DNA from: an uncultured Draconibacterium sp.
GTDB lineage: Bacteria; Bacteroidota; Bacteroidia; Bacteroidales; Prolixibacteraceae
Assembly (NCBI RefSeq): GCF_963675065.1
Contig: NZ_OY775906.1
Coordinates: 1,156,001-1,220,000 of the forward strand
Direction: 5' to 3'
DNA length: 64,000 bases
Shown here: positions 19,142 through 27,954 of the stretch, in pieces
Position numbering within the stretch: the first letter of the stretch is position 1
Layout: every line of letters starts with the position of its first letter
Notes under the pieces: model-generated
Databases searched by the model: none
Seen by the model: only the letters and a program-made list of their open reading frames with translations
What the model was told of the DNA's origin: nothing
Program-made: the position numbers and the translations under genes

Positions 19142-19576
19142 TTAAAAGCTTATTCGGAGCGTTATTCCTGTTGGAGAGCTTTGTGGATGCGAACAATAAA
19201 ATCCGCCAGGAATTACTTCCATCTGAAGGGAATTGGAAAATTGGACTTTGCGTATTCTTTCTATTCGTGATATTCCGGTTATATACATCGTAAATCCAAT
19301 GATCGCGACTGCGACTCCCCCGGCCATCAATGTAGCCGCTGTAATGCGCATTATACCTCTACCTCCCGACGAACAGTCATCGTTTAGTGTGGCCCCGCCT
19401 AAAATTCCAATTAATCCCGCCGCTGCCCCAGCTAAAGCCAAAGTTTCACCTGTGCGTTCCAGGTTCATCGCTTTTTGATAATACAAATTAAGGTCCTCTC
19501 CAGAAATCTGTTGCAGGTTTTTTACAGAGTAAGTTCGTTGAGCATTGCCGGCAACAACCAGCAACAGAAAAATCAA
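19142..19576 (-). CDS. Small membrane/exported protein of unknown function, apparent frameshift at N-terminus
   Basis: I do not recognise the family. The readable frame (144 residues from a TTG at 19576) has a hydrophobic N-terminus ending in VVAGNAQ and one or two glycine/alanine-rich membrane segments (about 45-100). A better start exists: the ATG at 19610 encodes MNGYKK, and removing one base from the six-base A run (plus-strand T at 19593-19598) joins it in frame to a complete signal peptide (MNGYKKYLITG leading into LIFLLLVVAG). Either the gene is frameshifted, the run is a sequence error, or slippage is used. It is convergent with the protease gene. Confidence 0.6.
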   Translation of the reverse strand: MIFLLLVVAGNAQRTYSVKNLQQISGEDLNLYYQKAMNLERTGETLALAGAAAGLIGILGGATLNDDCSSGGRGIMRITAATLMAGGVAVAIIGFTMYITGISRIERIRKVQFSNSLQMEVIPGGFYCSHPQSSPTGITLRISF

Positions 19577-19777
19577 TCCGGTGATTAAATACTTTTTTAT
19601 AGCCGTTCATTTTTGGTTTGCTAAACAAGTTGCAAAATAACACACTGATATTCAACAATTATAGAAAATAACACCCCGTTAACAAACCTTCATTTCACAA
19701 ATATGTTATTGAATAGTAACACAATCAAAGTGTAAACTTTTTAAAACAAATTATTTCTGAATTTGTGTGAGTTCCTG

Positions 19778-19795
19778 TCCCGATTGTTATCGGGA
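19778..19795 (+). promoter_or_regulatory. Inverted repeat upstream of the peroxiredoxin gene
   Basis: TCCCGAT (19778-19784) and ATCGGGA (19789-19795) are perfect inverted arms around TGTT. It lies 35 bases before the chosen peroxiredoxin ATG. It has no T-run, so an operator or a 5'-leader hairpin is more likely than a terminator. Confidence 0.4.
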
Positions 19796-19830
19796 TTGTG
19801 AACATTCAGAAATCAAAATTTTTTAAACAG

Positions 19831-20553
19831 ATGAAACAACTTGTAATAACTTTTCTGATTGTACTTATTTCGTTAACTAGCTGGTCAAAACGAACAAGTA
19901 TTCCTTTAATTGGTGATAAAGCACCCTCATTTTCAGAAAAATCAACAAACGGAATATTGAACTTTCCAGAGGATTTTGGCACCAACTGGAAAATATTATT
20001 CAGCCATCCGCTGGATTTTACCGCTGTTTGTACTTCAGAGTTGTGTGGTCTTGCCCGCAACCAGGAAAAGATGAATGCATTGGGAGTAAAAGTAGCCGTT
20101 ATTTCAATTGATGAAATTGACAGACATTTATTGTGGAAAGAATTTATGGAAAGGGTGCTAACGGATGAAGGTACAACCACAAAAATTGAATACCCTATTG
20201 TAGCTGATCTTTCGGGAGAAGTATCGAAAAAATACGGGATGTTGCATCATTCGATAAACGACAAAAGAGATGTTAGAGGTGTATTTATTATTGACCCGAA
20301 CAATATTATTCAGGCCATTTCTTTTTACCCGATGAATGTTGGACGAAATATGGATGAAATACTGCGAACTGTTGAAGCATTGCAACTTACACAAAAAGGG
20401 AATGTGCTTACACCTATGAACTGGCAACCAGGCGACGACGTGCTTGTTCCTCATAAGCCATATACATCTGACGAATTAGAGCAAAATCCGGAACTAAAAG
20501 ACCAGTATTACCATAAAGGCGAATACATGTGGTTTAAAAAGATGAAGAAATAA
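19831..20553 (+). CDS. Exported peroxiredoxin, Prx6/AhpC-TSA family
   Basis: This 240-residue thiol peroxidase should reduce hydrogen or organic peroxides. The peroxidatic cysteine is C67 in HPLDFTAVCTSE, with a second cysteine at C72; the long C-terminal part (LRTVEALQLTQKGNVLTPMNW) is typical of the Prx6 subfamily. The ATG at 19831 gives a hydrophobic N-terminus (QLVITFLIVLISLTSWS) that reads as a signal peptide; a GTG at 19798 would place charged residues in front of it. An exported location is unusual because most Prx6 enzymes are cytoplasmic. Its downstream neighbour is convergent at 26 bases. Confidence 0.88.
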   Translation: MKQLVITFLIVLISLTSWSKRTSIPLIGDKAPSFSEKSTNGILNFPEDFGTNWKILFSHPLDFTAVCTSELCGLARNQEKMNALGVKVAVISIDEIDRHLLWKEFMERVLTDEGTTTKIEYPIVADLSGEVSKKYGMLHHSINDKRDVRGVFIIDPNNIIQAISFYPMNVGRNMDEILRTVEALQLTQKGNVLTPMNWQPGDDVLVPHKPYTSDELEQNPELKDQYYHKGEYMWFKKMKK

Positions 20554-20579
20554 ATACTGAATAAGTTGTCGGAAAATGT

Positions 20580-22133
20580 CTATTGCTTAAGATAAACTCC
20601 TGTCGACTTTCGGCTAAATAAGTCCCGGCCTATACCAATGCACTCCAATTTCGGAATTTCATCCATGTAACTCAAATCATGGTTTCTACTCAATACCAGT
20701 ACGTCATCGTGATTGGCCAGGTAGTCTATTAAATTCTGCTCGTCTTGAAAAACAGGAATTCTTGTTGGCGAATAGAAAGCAAACGCATGATGGAAATCTT
20801 TGTAGGCAACTACTTCCTTATGCGCACTTACTATTTCCTTATATTTTTGAACAGGTGATTGATCATCCAAAACCTGAAAAGGCTTCCAAAAGATTATACA
20901 TGTAGTTACCATAAAAGCAGTAGCAATAGCAAGCAATCCATACTCTGAAGATTTTTTTCTTAACACCAAAGCAACAACTCCTCCAACAGGCAGCGTAATC
21001 ATAAACCAGGCGATCCAACGGACATTTTGTAACGGAGAATTATTCATAAAAAAGAATACTGCAATTGGTAGTAATATGGCCATAAACACCATTATATAAG
21101 TTTCAATCCTAGTTTTGCGAAGCGATTCCGGGTTATTACTGAGGTCTGCTATAGTACTCCCAATCATCAAGCTAAAAAAAGGATAAGCCGGCGAAGTATA
21201 ATTTATCAACTTGGTTTGTGATAGCGCATAAAAACCAACAACAACTAATGTTGATAAAGCAGCCATAACCATCAAAGGATTGTTTTTTCGTTGCCGCCAC
21301 GTTTCTTTAAAAGCACGAATAGCAAATACAGAAAATGGAAGCAAACCTGCCAGTACGAAAATAAAAGGCATTACAAACGGTCCGTGATGCCCACTTATGC
21401 CGGAATCAAACCGATTTAAATTATGCTCGAAAAAGAATATTCGTGTCCATTGTCCACCGGTTTTTACATGTACAGCATAGTACCAAGGCAAAGCCACAAC
21501 CGCAACAAGTAAAATTCCCCACCACGGTTTTAGATCCAGTATGCATTTCCAAGTTAATGTTTTTGTAACCAGCATAAAAAGCAAAACTGTCAGTCCTGGT
21601 AACATCAAGCCAACCGGTCCTTTGGCAAAGATTCCTAATCCCAGGAAAATATACATCAAAGCAAACCACTTCCACTTACGCGAATGCCAGCCCTCATAAA
21701 AAAAGTAAATGGAAAGCGTGTGACAAAAAATAAGATACGGATCAGGGGTGGCCAGCCGAAACTGGATGATAAGATGCAGTGAGGCCAGCATGGTTAAAGC
21801 CGACCACCAGGCAGCTTTTTCACTCCAGTGGCGTCGTGCAATCCAGAAAGTTGCCAATACAACCAATAAACCACAAAGAGCCGAAAAAAACCGGGCACCA
21901 GCTTCGTTTATACCTAATAAATAATACCCCGCAATCATTCCGTAATATTCCATTGCCGGTTTATCTGTCCGAAGTTCTCCGTTAAAAGTTGGTACAATCC
22001 ACTCCTTTTTTTGCATCATTTCGCGAGCGCATTCGGCATTTCTTGCTTCTGCACGTTGAAAAACACTTGTACCTCCCAAAAACGAAAAAAACAATAAAAC
22101 ACTAAACAACAGAATTAATAAAAAATATTTCAT
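20580..22133 (-). CDS. ArnT-like membrane glycosyltransferase (GT39/PMT family)
   Basis: This 517-residue protein has about ten to twelve membrane segments and the N-terminal family features of undecaprenyl-phosphate sugar transferases (FNGELRTDKPAMEYYGM, with RAEARNAECAREM before it). By family it should transfer a sugar from a polyprenyl-phosphate donor to lipid A or another envelope acceptor on the periplasmic side. The C-terminal 90 residues form a soluble domain. No arn genes are nearby, so the donor and acceptor are unknown. A minus-strand -7 box TAGCTTTG lies 19-26 bases upstream of the ATG. Confidence 0.85.
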   Translation of the reverse strand: MKYFLLILLFSVLLFFSFLGGTSVFQRAEARNAECAREMMQKKEWIVPTFNGELRTDKPAMEYYGMIAGYYLLGINEAGARFFSALCGLLVVLATFWIARRHWSEKAAWWSALTMLASLHLIIQFRLATPDPYLIFCHTLSIYFFYEGWHSRKWKWFALMYIFLGLGIFAKGPVGLMLPGLTVLLFMLVTKTLTWKCILDLKPWWGILLVAVVALPWYYAVHVKTGGQWTRIFFFEHNLNRFDSGISGHHGPFVMPFIFVLAGLLPFSVFAIRAFKETWRQRKNNPLMVMAALSTLVVVGFYALSQTKLINYTSPAYPFFSLMIGSTIADLSNNPESLRKTRIETYIMVFMAILLPIAVFFFMNNSPLQNVRWIAWFMITLPVGGVVALVLRKKSSEYGLLAIATAFMVTTCIIFWKPFQVLDDQSPVQKYKEIVSAHKEVVAYKDFHHAFAFYSPTRIPVFQDEQNLIDYLANHDDVLVLSRNHDLSYMDEIPKLECIGIGRDLFSRKSTGVYLKQ

Positions 22134-22151
22134 CTCCTAATTTTATATACA

Positions 22152-22180
22152 CAAAGCTATAATTTCCCACTTTAAACAAG
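22152..22180 (-). promoter_or_regulatory. Candidate promoter of the ArnT-like gene
   Basis: On the minus strand TAGCTTTG (22152-22159) matches the -7 consensus; a CTTG at 22177-22180, 17 bases further upstream, is a one-mismatch -33 element. It would give a leader of about a dozen bases. Confidence 0.45.
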
Positions 22181-22543
22181 CCAATACTTGTATTGTTTTA
22201 ATAAAAATTACAGCCTTTTTTTGCGATCCACTTGTTCCGAAAATTCGTCCAAGCTTTACCTCTTCCCTGAACAAACACTGTTACTAATTATGGCAAAGAT
22301 CTAAAATTCATACAGTTTTGAATCTTAAACATTATATAGTTGTAATAATATAGAATAATCACCAATCGAATTACCAGAGGCGCAATAGATGCAACCGGAG
22401 TTGCAACCTACAAGTAAAAAGAGCTTCCTTTTGTTTTACAAAAGCTGGAAAGGCTGCATAAGGCGACTACCAACTCGCCTTTGTACATTCTAAATATCTT
22501 CTTTGGAATTTCATTGCGATTCTTCTCGGGTTCGGCATTTCTT

Positions 22544-22633
22544 ATGTCCACCAAAACAAATAAAGTATTGCGAAAAGGTGTAATTGTGGCAATTGCCGGA
22601 ATTGTGTTCGCAATAATTATGGTATTCGTTTAA
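22544..22633 (+). CDS. Possible small membrane protein (29 residues)
   Basis: An ATG-initiated frame encodes a basic start (MSTKTNKVLRKG) followed by one hydrophobic segment (VIVAIAGIVFAIIMVFV) and a stop. The pattern fits a tiny single-pass membrane protein, but there is no visible family match or ribosome site, and an overlapping frame also reads hydrophobically. Doubtful. Confidence 0.3.
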   Translation: MSTKTNKVLRKGVIVAIAGIVFAIIMVFV

Positions 22634-22815
22634 CTACTTTAGAAATCTATTTTATAACAGAATGAGAACATATTGAATCTTCTTTGTTTTCCCTATAAAT
22701 TTCAGGTTATATAGTGCATAAGCCAAAAGGCTTTATTTTATTTGTTTAACGGGTGATGCTAAATTCGCAAAAAAATAAAAAAGTATTAGTTTTACGCATC
22801 AAAAAAATAACCTGA

Positions 22816-23817
22816 ATGATAATTGAAACCTTTTCATACCCCAGAGCTGCCGTAATTGGCAATCCATCGGATGGATACTATGGAAAAACCATCGCCTTCG
22901 TATTCTCCAATTTCAGGGCAAATGTTCAGCTCTATCAGACTCCTGAGTTGGAGATTAAGCCACAGCGCCTGGATATTACAACATACAAAGACATGCAATC
23001 GCTGGTTGAAGACATTAACTTTGCCGGTTATTATGGAGGTATGCGTTTGCTAAAGGGAATGATAAAGGTATTTTATGAGCACTGTGTGAAGAATAACATT
23101 CAGTTAGCCAGCAAAAATTTTACAATTCGCTATCAATCAAATATTCCTTTACGGTTAGGATTAGCCGGATCAAGTGCCATTTTATCGGCATTTTTAAAAG
23201 CAATGTGTTTGTTTTATGAAGTTTACATTGACCCGGCCACATTTGCGAACCTGGTACTTTCGGTTGAAAACGGAGAACTGGGCATTTCGGCCGGATTGCA
23301 AGACCGTGTTGCTCAAGCTTTTGAAAAACCCGTTTTTATGGATTTTAATAAGAAAATGATGGAAGAAAAAGGGCACGGTAAGTATAAGGTTTTAAATACC
23401 ACCAATTTCCCTAACTTTTACATTGCTTTTCGAAAAAATCTTTCTGAAGGTACGGAAACAGTTCATAATAATTTGAAAGCACGTTTTAATATTGGTGAAG
23501 AAAAAGTGCTCGAGGCCATGAAGCGTTGGGGACAAATTACTGAAGAGTTTAAAACAGCCTTGTTTAATAAAGATTGTGAATTAATGCACCATCTGATCGA
23601 TGAAAACTTCGATCTGCGTCGTTCATTAATTCCTATTAGCAAAGGAAATATTGAAATGGTTGAAATAGCTCGATCAGTCGGTGCCAGCGCAAAGTTTACA
23701 GGTTCGGGAGGTGCAATTATTGGCACGTATAAGGACGAACTTATGTATAGTAAACTAAAAAGCACACTTAATAATAATAACATTGAAGTAATAAAACCAA
23801 ACATCGTTAACAATTAA
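22816..23817 (+). CDS. GHMP-family sugar 1-kinase (glucuronokinase-like)
   Basis: This 333-residue cytoplasmic kinase has the GHMP motifs: an N-terminal PRAAVIGNPSDGYYGKTIA, the phosphate-binding PLRLGLAGSSAILSA (about 112-126) and a C-terminal GASAKFTGSGGAIIG. The N-terminal GNPSD.Y.GKT pattern resembles plant glucuronokinase. By family it phosphorylates a sugar at C1 with ATP. The downstream gene, 3 bases away, is a UTP-sugar pyrophosphorylase, so the pair should activate a free sugar through sugar-1-phosphate to a UDP-sugar. Glucuronate is my best guess; galactose, fucose and heptose kinases are related alternatives. Confidence 0.83.
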   Translation: MIIETFSYPRAAVIGNPSDGYYGKTIAFVFSNFRANVQLYQTPELEIKPQRLDITTYKDMQSLVEDINFAGYYGGMRLLKGMIKVFYEHCVKNNIQLASKNFTIRYQSNIPLRLGLAGSSAILSAFLKAMCLFYEVYIDPATFANLVLSVENGELGISAGLQDRVAQAFEKPVFMDFNKKMMEEKGHGKYKVLNTTNFPNFYIAFRKNLSEGTETVHNNLKARFNIGEEKVLEAMKRWGQITEEFKTALFNKDCELMHHLIDENFDLRRSLIPISKGNIEMVEIARSVGASAKFTGSGGAIIGTYKDELMYSKLKSTLNNNNIEVIKPNIVNN

Positions 23818-23820
23818 AAA

Positions 23821-24690
23821 ATGGTAAAAAAAGCAGTAATTCCTGCTGCCGGTTATGGTACGCGTTTCTTGCCCGCCACTAAATCGCAGCCCAAGGAAAT
23901 GATTCCAATTATAGATACCCCCGTAATACAATATGTAGTTGAAGAAGCTGTGGAAAGTGGAATCACAGATATTTTAATGATTATCGGTAAAGGGAAACGA
24001 GCCATCGAAGAACATTTCGACAGAAGTCCGATCCTGGAAGAATCGCTCCTGAGAAAACAAAACCTGAAAATGCTCGATAAAATCCGGTCGATTTCGAACA
24101 TGGCCAACATACATTTTGTGTGGCAAAAAGAGATGAATGGACTGGGAGATGCTATTCTACACGCCAAATGCCATGTGGGTAACGAACCTTTTGTTATTCT
24201 GCTGGGTGATACACTGGTACAAAGCGAGGATGGTCCGGTTACCAAACAATTAATTGATGTGTACAATAAAAATAAAGGTTCGGTAATTGCTTTGGAAGAA
24301 GTTGAACCAAAGAATGTAAGTAAGTACGGAGTGATTGACGGCACACCAATTTCAGATTGTGTGGTGCAGGCAAAAGGCTGGATTGAAAAACCATCGATTG
24401 AAGAGGCCCCTTCGAATCTTGCAGTTGCCAGTAGGTATTTATTTACTCCTGAAATTTTTGACTACCTGGAAAAGACACTTCCGGGTAAAAACAACGAAAT
24501 ACAACTTACCGATGCGATGAAAGAAATGGTAAAATCGCATCCAATGTATGGAATGAAATTTAATGGAAAACGTTACGACATTGGAAACAAAATGGGTTTT
24601 CTGAAAACAAATATCGAATTTGGATTAAAAGATCCTGAGATAGGTGAAGATATGAAAATGTGGATAAAAGAATTTGCAAAGCAACTTTAA
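23821..24690 (+). CDS. galU: UTP-sugar-1-phosphate uridylyltransferase (GalU type)
   Basis: This 289-residue enzyme makes a UDP-sugar from UTP and a sugar-1-phosphate. The nucleotide-binding start is AAGYGTRFLPATKSQPKEM, followed by VVEEAVESGITDIL and the active-site region GLGDAILHAK and LLGDTL, all typical of bacterial GalU. Length is normal. Because it is coupled to a sugar 1-kinase, its natural substrate may be glucuronate-1-phosphate or another sugar-1-phosphate rather than only glucose-1-phosphate. It is the last gene of the pair. Confidence 0.88.
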   Translation: MVKKAVIPAAGYGTRFLPATKSQPKEMIPIIDTPVIQYVVEEAVESGITDILMIIGKGKRAIEEHFDRSPILEESLLRKQNLKMLDKIRSISNMANIHFVWQKEMNGLGDAILHAKCHVGNEPFVILLGDTLVQSEDGPVTKQLIDVYNKNKGSVIALEEVEPKNVSKYGVIDGTPISDCVVQAKGWIEKPSIEEAPSNLAVASRYLFTPEIFDYLEKTLPGKNNEIQLTDAMKEMVKSHPMYGMKFNGKRYDIGNKMGFLKTNIEFGLKDPEIGEDMKMWIKEFAKQL

Positions 24691-24868
24691 TGCTGCTTTA
24701 TACATTTTACAATTAGCTATATTTATATACTTTTTGTCCGGGTTTTATCTCTGCTATCTCCTTCAGAAAATTTAGAAAAGTTACATGTCCATCGCCGTAA
24801 GTAGCGGCTTCTGTATAGGTCAAATTATTGTTGAATTTATCTCATCTTAGTATAGATGCCTGGTATTA

Positions 24869-25537
24869 TCATTTAAGTTGTAGTAATTCCTGGAGGTCTA
24901 AATTTAGAATTGCATCAAGGTTTTGTTCTATTTTTTGCACTTCCCAATTCCACCATTTTAATTCCAGAAGAGCTTTAATATCCTTCTCCGGGAATCGTTT
25001 TTTAATTGCTTTTGCAGGATTTCCTCCAACTATTGTATAAGGCTCTACATCATTCACAACTACCGAACGTGCCCCGATAATCGCTCCGTCTCCAATGGTT
25101 ACACCTGGCATTACAATGGCCTCCATACCAATCCACACATCATTCCCGATAATGGTATCTCCTTTTTTTCCGGGAAACTTAAACATAGCTCTAATTTCTT
25201 CAGGCGTAGTTTCCGGTGTCATCATAAAATTATTGAATGGGAATGTTGAAAATCCGTTCATATTATGATTTGCAGAGCTCGTAATAATTCGCACTCCATG
25301 CGCAATCTGGCAGAATTTCCCTATAACTAACTTCTCCGGACTGGGAGGAAATAAATAGGGAGCCAAAAAAGAAGCATAATCTTCCAGCACCTCAAAATGT
25401 CCGAAATAGCTAAAATCACCAATTTCAATTCGGGGATGATCGATTACCTGGTTTAGATGAACTACTGTTTTTATTTCTGTGCCGTCGGGCATTATCATCG
25501 GATACTTTTTCTTTGGATTGAGTAATGTTGTTTTCAT
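24869..25537 (-). CDS. CatB/Vat-type hexapeptide O-acetyltransferase
   Basis: This 222-residue left-handed beta-helix enzyme uses acetyl-CoA. Hexapeptide repeats are seen at IEIGDFSYFG, LVIGKFCQIA and IIGNDVWIGMEAIVMPGVTIGDGAIIGA; the catalytic His is probably H91 in SSANHNMNGFSTFPF, the motif of xenobiotic acetyltransferases (chloramphenicol CatB, streptogramin Vat). The C-terminal GGNPAKAIKKRF is conserved in the family. Drug resistance is possible, but many chromosomal members have unknown natural substrates. It lies between galU (convergent) and the DUF6624 gene (same strand, 87-base gap). Confidence 0.87.
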   Translation of the reverse strand: MKTTLLNPKKKYPMIMPDGTEIKTVVHLNQVIDHPRIEIGDFSYFGHFEVLEDYASFLAPYLFPPSPEKLVIGKFCQIAHGVRIITSSANHNMNGFSTFPFNNFMMTPETTPEEIRAMFKFPGKKGDTIIGNDVWIGMEAIVMPGVTIGDGAIIGARSVVVNDVEPYTIVGGNPAKAIKKRFPEKDIKALLELKWWNWEVQKIEQNLDAILNLDLQELLQLK

Positions 25538-25624
25538 ATCTATGACTACTTTGTTGTTGATTTTAATTCAAATCCGATATCCTGTTTCTTTATCTTGTAA
25601 TCCCGAATGCAGATGACTCTTTAT

Positions 25625-26551
25625 TTAGTTTTCCTGAGTCAAATGCCAGTCAATATCAAATCTGTTCTTAAGATACACATTCAATGGTCCAAGTCCAATT
25701 TCGGCTCTTCGCTTATCGACATTTACCGGATCTTCAATAGTCTGTGGCACTCGTGTATTTCCTTCAAATTTTAGCTGAGTACCATACAATTGCTCTTTCC
25801 CCTCTTCCACCAGTAGTCGGTCGCACATTTTAGCGTACCGCAAAGGCTGAGCTTCTCCTTTTCTAAGGGCTTCTTCAAGCATTGGGAAATACTTTTTGCG
25901 GATTTCGTAAGAGGAATGGTTGACAATTAAAGCAGCTACTGCTGCTGCAAACTCGGGTACCAGGGAAGTGGTTGGCCAGCCATATTCATCCAGAAGCTCA
26001 AACAATCGGCTTTCATTTTCCTCTCGGTTTTTTTCTTCCATTGCAAGCACAGGAAATATGGCAGGTGTACTAAAATATCCACCATTTTGCATGTATTTTC
26101 TTCGCTCAATATTTCCTGCATACATAAATCCCTGGTCTTTTATTATCATCCTGAAAAGCGCTCGTGCAAGGGGTTTATTTTTAATGGCTCCGGTTTTTGC
26201 TTCATATTTTTCAAACTGCAAATCTTCAATGTGCTTCCATTGCGGGTCGTCTATAAGGCTTAAAAAGTCAGGATCATATAAAACATCGAGAGTTGAATCG
26301 TTTTGAAGCGCATAATTCAGGAAATAAAATGAGGTATCTCTCATCTGAGAAGTCCATAACAAAGCTGTTGTAGAAGCCAGTCGATACGATTTTTCGCTTG
26401 TTGGATTTTCCATCATTGCTCCCGCATATTCCGCTAGAGCAGGCATTAAAAGCCCTTCACCTTTCAAACTGTCTCCTTTACTTACGTGATTCTGCGCAAA
26501 TGTAATTTGTACGGAAATCATTATTGACAGAAGTGTAATTAATTTTTTCAT
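25625..26551 (-). CDS. Exported DUF6624-family protein
   Basis: This 308-residue protein has a signal peptide (about 1-19) and no clear membrane segment after it. The C-terminal half ends in YGTQLKFEGN, DPVNVDKRRAEIGLGPL, which is the pattern I associate with the DUF6624 family of Bacteroidota; its function is unknown. The N-terminal third reads as helical repeats. It sits in the accessory patch beside an O-acetyltransferase gene and a decayed serine-hydrolase remnant. Confidence 0.7.
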   Translation of the reverse strand: MKKLITLLSIMISVQITFAQNHVSKGDSLKGEGLLMPALAEYAGAMMENPTSEKSYRLASTTALLWTSQMRDTSFYFLNYALQNDSTLDVLYDPDFLSLIDDPQWKHIEDLQFEKYEAKTGAIKNKPLARALFRMIIKDQGFMYAGNIERRKYMQNGGYFSTPAIFPVLAMEEKNREENESRLFELLDEYGWPTTSLVPEFAAAVAALIVNHSSYEIRKKYFPMLEEALRKGEAQPLRYAKMCDRLLVEEGKEQLYGTQLKFEGNTRVPQTIEDPVNVDKRRAEIGLGPLNVYLKNRFDIDWHLTQEN

Positions 26552-27005
26552 GACTATTTTTTAGAATTTATACAGCAATAATAAAATGCGTTGAATAAAT
26601 CGTGAAAATTAGTCGTTGAAATGCATATTTCGATTAGTTTACGACATCGACTTCAATCAATCGAGCATCTTTAGTTTCTCGGTTGTCTTATTATTTTCCG
26701 ATTTTAATTGAAGCGATTCTTCTACCTATTCATTAAACGCAATAAATCCCGAACCTGAACCCCTGTCCTGAAACAATTATTTCACATAGGTCATCCTATC
26801 TTTTCAAACGGAAAAGGGTCTTCTGAGCCTTTAATTTCACGGTTCTCATATTGCTGGCAGTCATAAATATCGGCAACGTTTTGAGTAATTAGCCTTTACC
26901 AAAATCCATGAAAGAAACACTCGAGAGCCTATGCTTCTATTAATAAATACTACTCTGAGTATTCCACGCAATGGCTAAGCAGGCAGGTTTGTATGTTTTT
27001 TTGTT
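26552..27005. other. Intergenic region containing a decayed gene piece
   Basis: These 454 bases hold no intact frame. The middle (26727-26891) is a recognisable copy of part of the serine hydrolase gene at 35154-36707 (separate entry). The flanks show nothing further. Confidence 0.6.
26727..26891 (-). pseudogene. Remnant of a serine hydrolase paralogue (N-terminal piece)
   Basis: The DNA aligns along its whole length with 36437-36605 of the intact serine hydrolase gene; shared runs include CCCTGTCCTGAAACAA (after one inserted base), CACGGTTCTCATATT and ATCGGCAAC. Read on the minus strand it gives ITQNVADIYDCQQYENRE and GSEDPFPFEK, matching ITQNVADVYDYQKYENR and GSEDTFQFEK of the intact protein, then runs into stops after a deletion of about seven bases. 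Only the segment between the membrane anchor and the catalytic domain survives. Confidence 0.85.
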
Positions 27006-27920
27006 CTAATTACAAATGTCATTTAATTCCTGGTAATCCGATTTCGATACGGTTGGGATTTCCTGACCACTATGAATTTTAATACAAGTTAAACTTGGAT
27101 TTCTATCCACCCTTAAATCAACCAGTTCTTGATTGTTGCTTACGTTGAGACTTGTAAGTGAATTACTTGTAATATATAAGTGGGTTAAATTGCTATTTTG
27201 CTCAAGATTAATATTCTGAATCTTATTATCAGAAATCAGCATGGTCTCTAACAATGTATTGAAACTGAAGTCTACCGTAACAAGTTCATTACTGGTCAAT
27301 AAAATGTTTTTTAGATTTACTGCTCCATTGGTATCAATGGATTTCAACAGGTTCTGACTAATGTGTAAAACTTCTAAAGACGCATTGTGAATACTAAATT
27401 CTTCAAGGTTATTCCAGGACAAATTCAACTTCTTCAAATTCGTTGCTCCTGATAGTCCGTTAATTGAGCTGAGTTGATTCGACAGCATATCCACCAAAAT
27501 TAAATTTGGATTTTTACTAAGATCGATGCTGGTCAAATAATTTCCCTGAAGTAATAAAGTATCTAACCTGGTATTAAAACTTAAATCAACTGCCTCTATT
27601 TGCTGACGAGCTGCAGACAATAGTGTTAGGTTCACAAAGCCCTCAATTCCTGTCAAATCAGATATTTCACCGAAATCACGAGTAAGATTTAAATCCAAAC
27701 GACGTACTTCCTCTGCATCTGTCTTTAAAATTTGTTGGTTAACCATTCCATCTGAATCGATGCCTTGTTCAATTAATATGGTTTCAAAATGATGGTCTGG
27801 AATACTGATATAAACATCATTTATCGGTTTTGTAATTTCGTCTGAACACGATGCGAAGAGAAACAAGGTTAAAACTAAGATTGAGTATTTAATTTTATTT
27901 TTGTTTAATGTAAATTTCAT
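27006..27920 (-). CDS. Leucine-rich repeat lipoprotein
   Basis: This 304-residue protein has a lipoprotein signal (LTLFLFASC, lipid-bearing Cys near residue 25) followed by about eight short leucine-rich repeats of the N-L-x-x-L type (SLEVLHIS, LKNILLTSN, LTHLYITSN). Such proteins usually mediate protein binding at the cell surface or in the periplasm. I start at 27920 (MKFTLNKNK): the longer frame to 27977 would overlap the upstream gene and put extra basic residues before the signal. It follows the oxidoreductase gene at 34 bases, so the two are probably co-transcribed. Confidence 0.78.
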   Translation of the reverse strand: MKFTLNKNKIKYSILVLTLFLFASCSDEITKPINDVYISIPDHHFETILIEQGIDSDGMVNQQILKTDAEEVRRLDLNLTRDFGEISDLTGIEGFVNLTLLSAARQQIEAVDLSFNTRLDTLLLQGNYLTSIDLSKNPNLILVDMLSNQLSSINGLSGATNLKKLNLSWNNLEEFSIHNASLEVLHISQNLLKSIDTNGAVNLKNILLTSNELVTVDFSFNTLLETMLISDNKIQNINLEQNSNLTHLYITSNSLTSLNVSNNQELVDLRVDRNPSLTCIKIHSGQEIPTVSKSDYQELNDICN

Positions 27921-27954
27921 TTTCAACTTTTTTATTTTAATAATGGTTCGGACT

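Larger units (their letters stand above)
22134..22815. other. Divergent intergenic region of 680 bases
   Basis: It holds the candidate ArnT-like promoter, a hairpin AAGGCGA/TCGCCTT at 22460-22481 with little T tail, and a possible 29-codon frame (22544-22633, separate entry). The rest is AT-rich with no other supported feature. Confidence 0.4.

Noticed and set aside
23853..24344. Minus-strand frame of 163 codons
   Set aside because: It is antisense to galU, with no plausible start or family resemblance.
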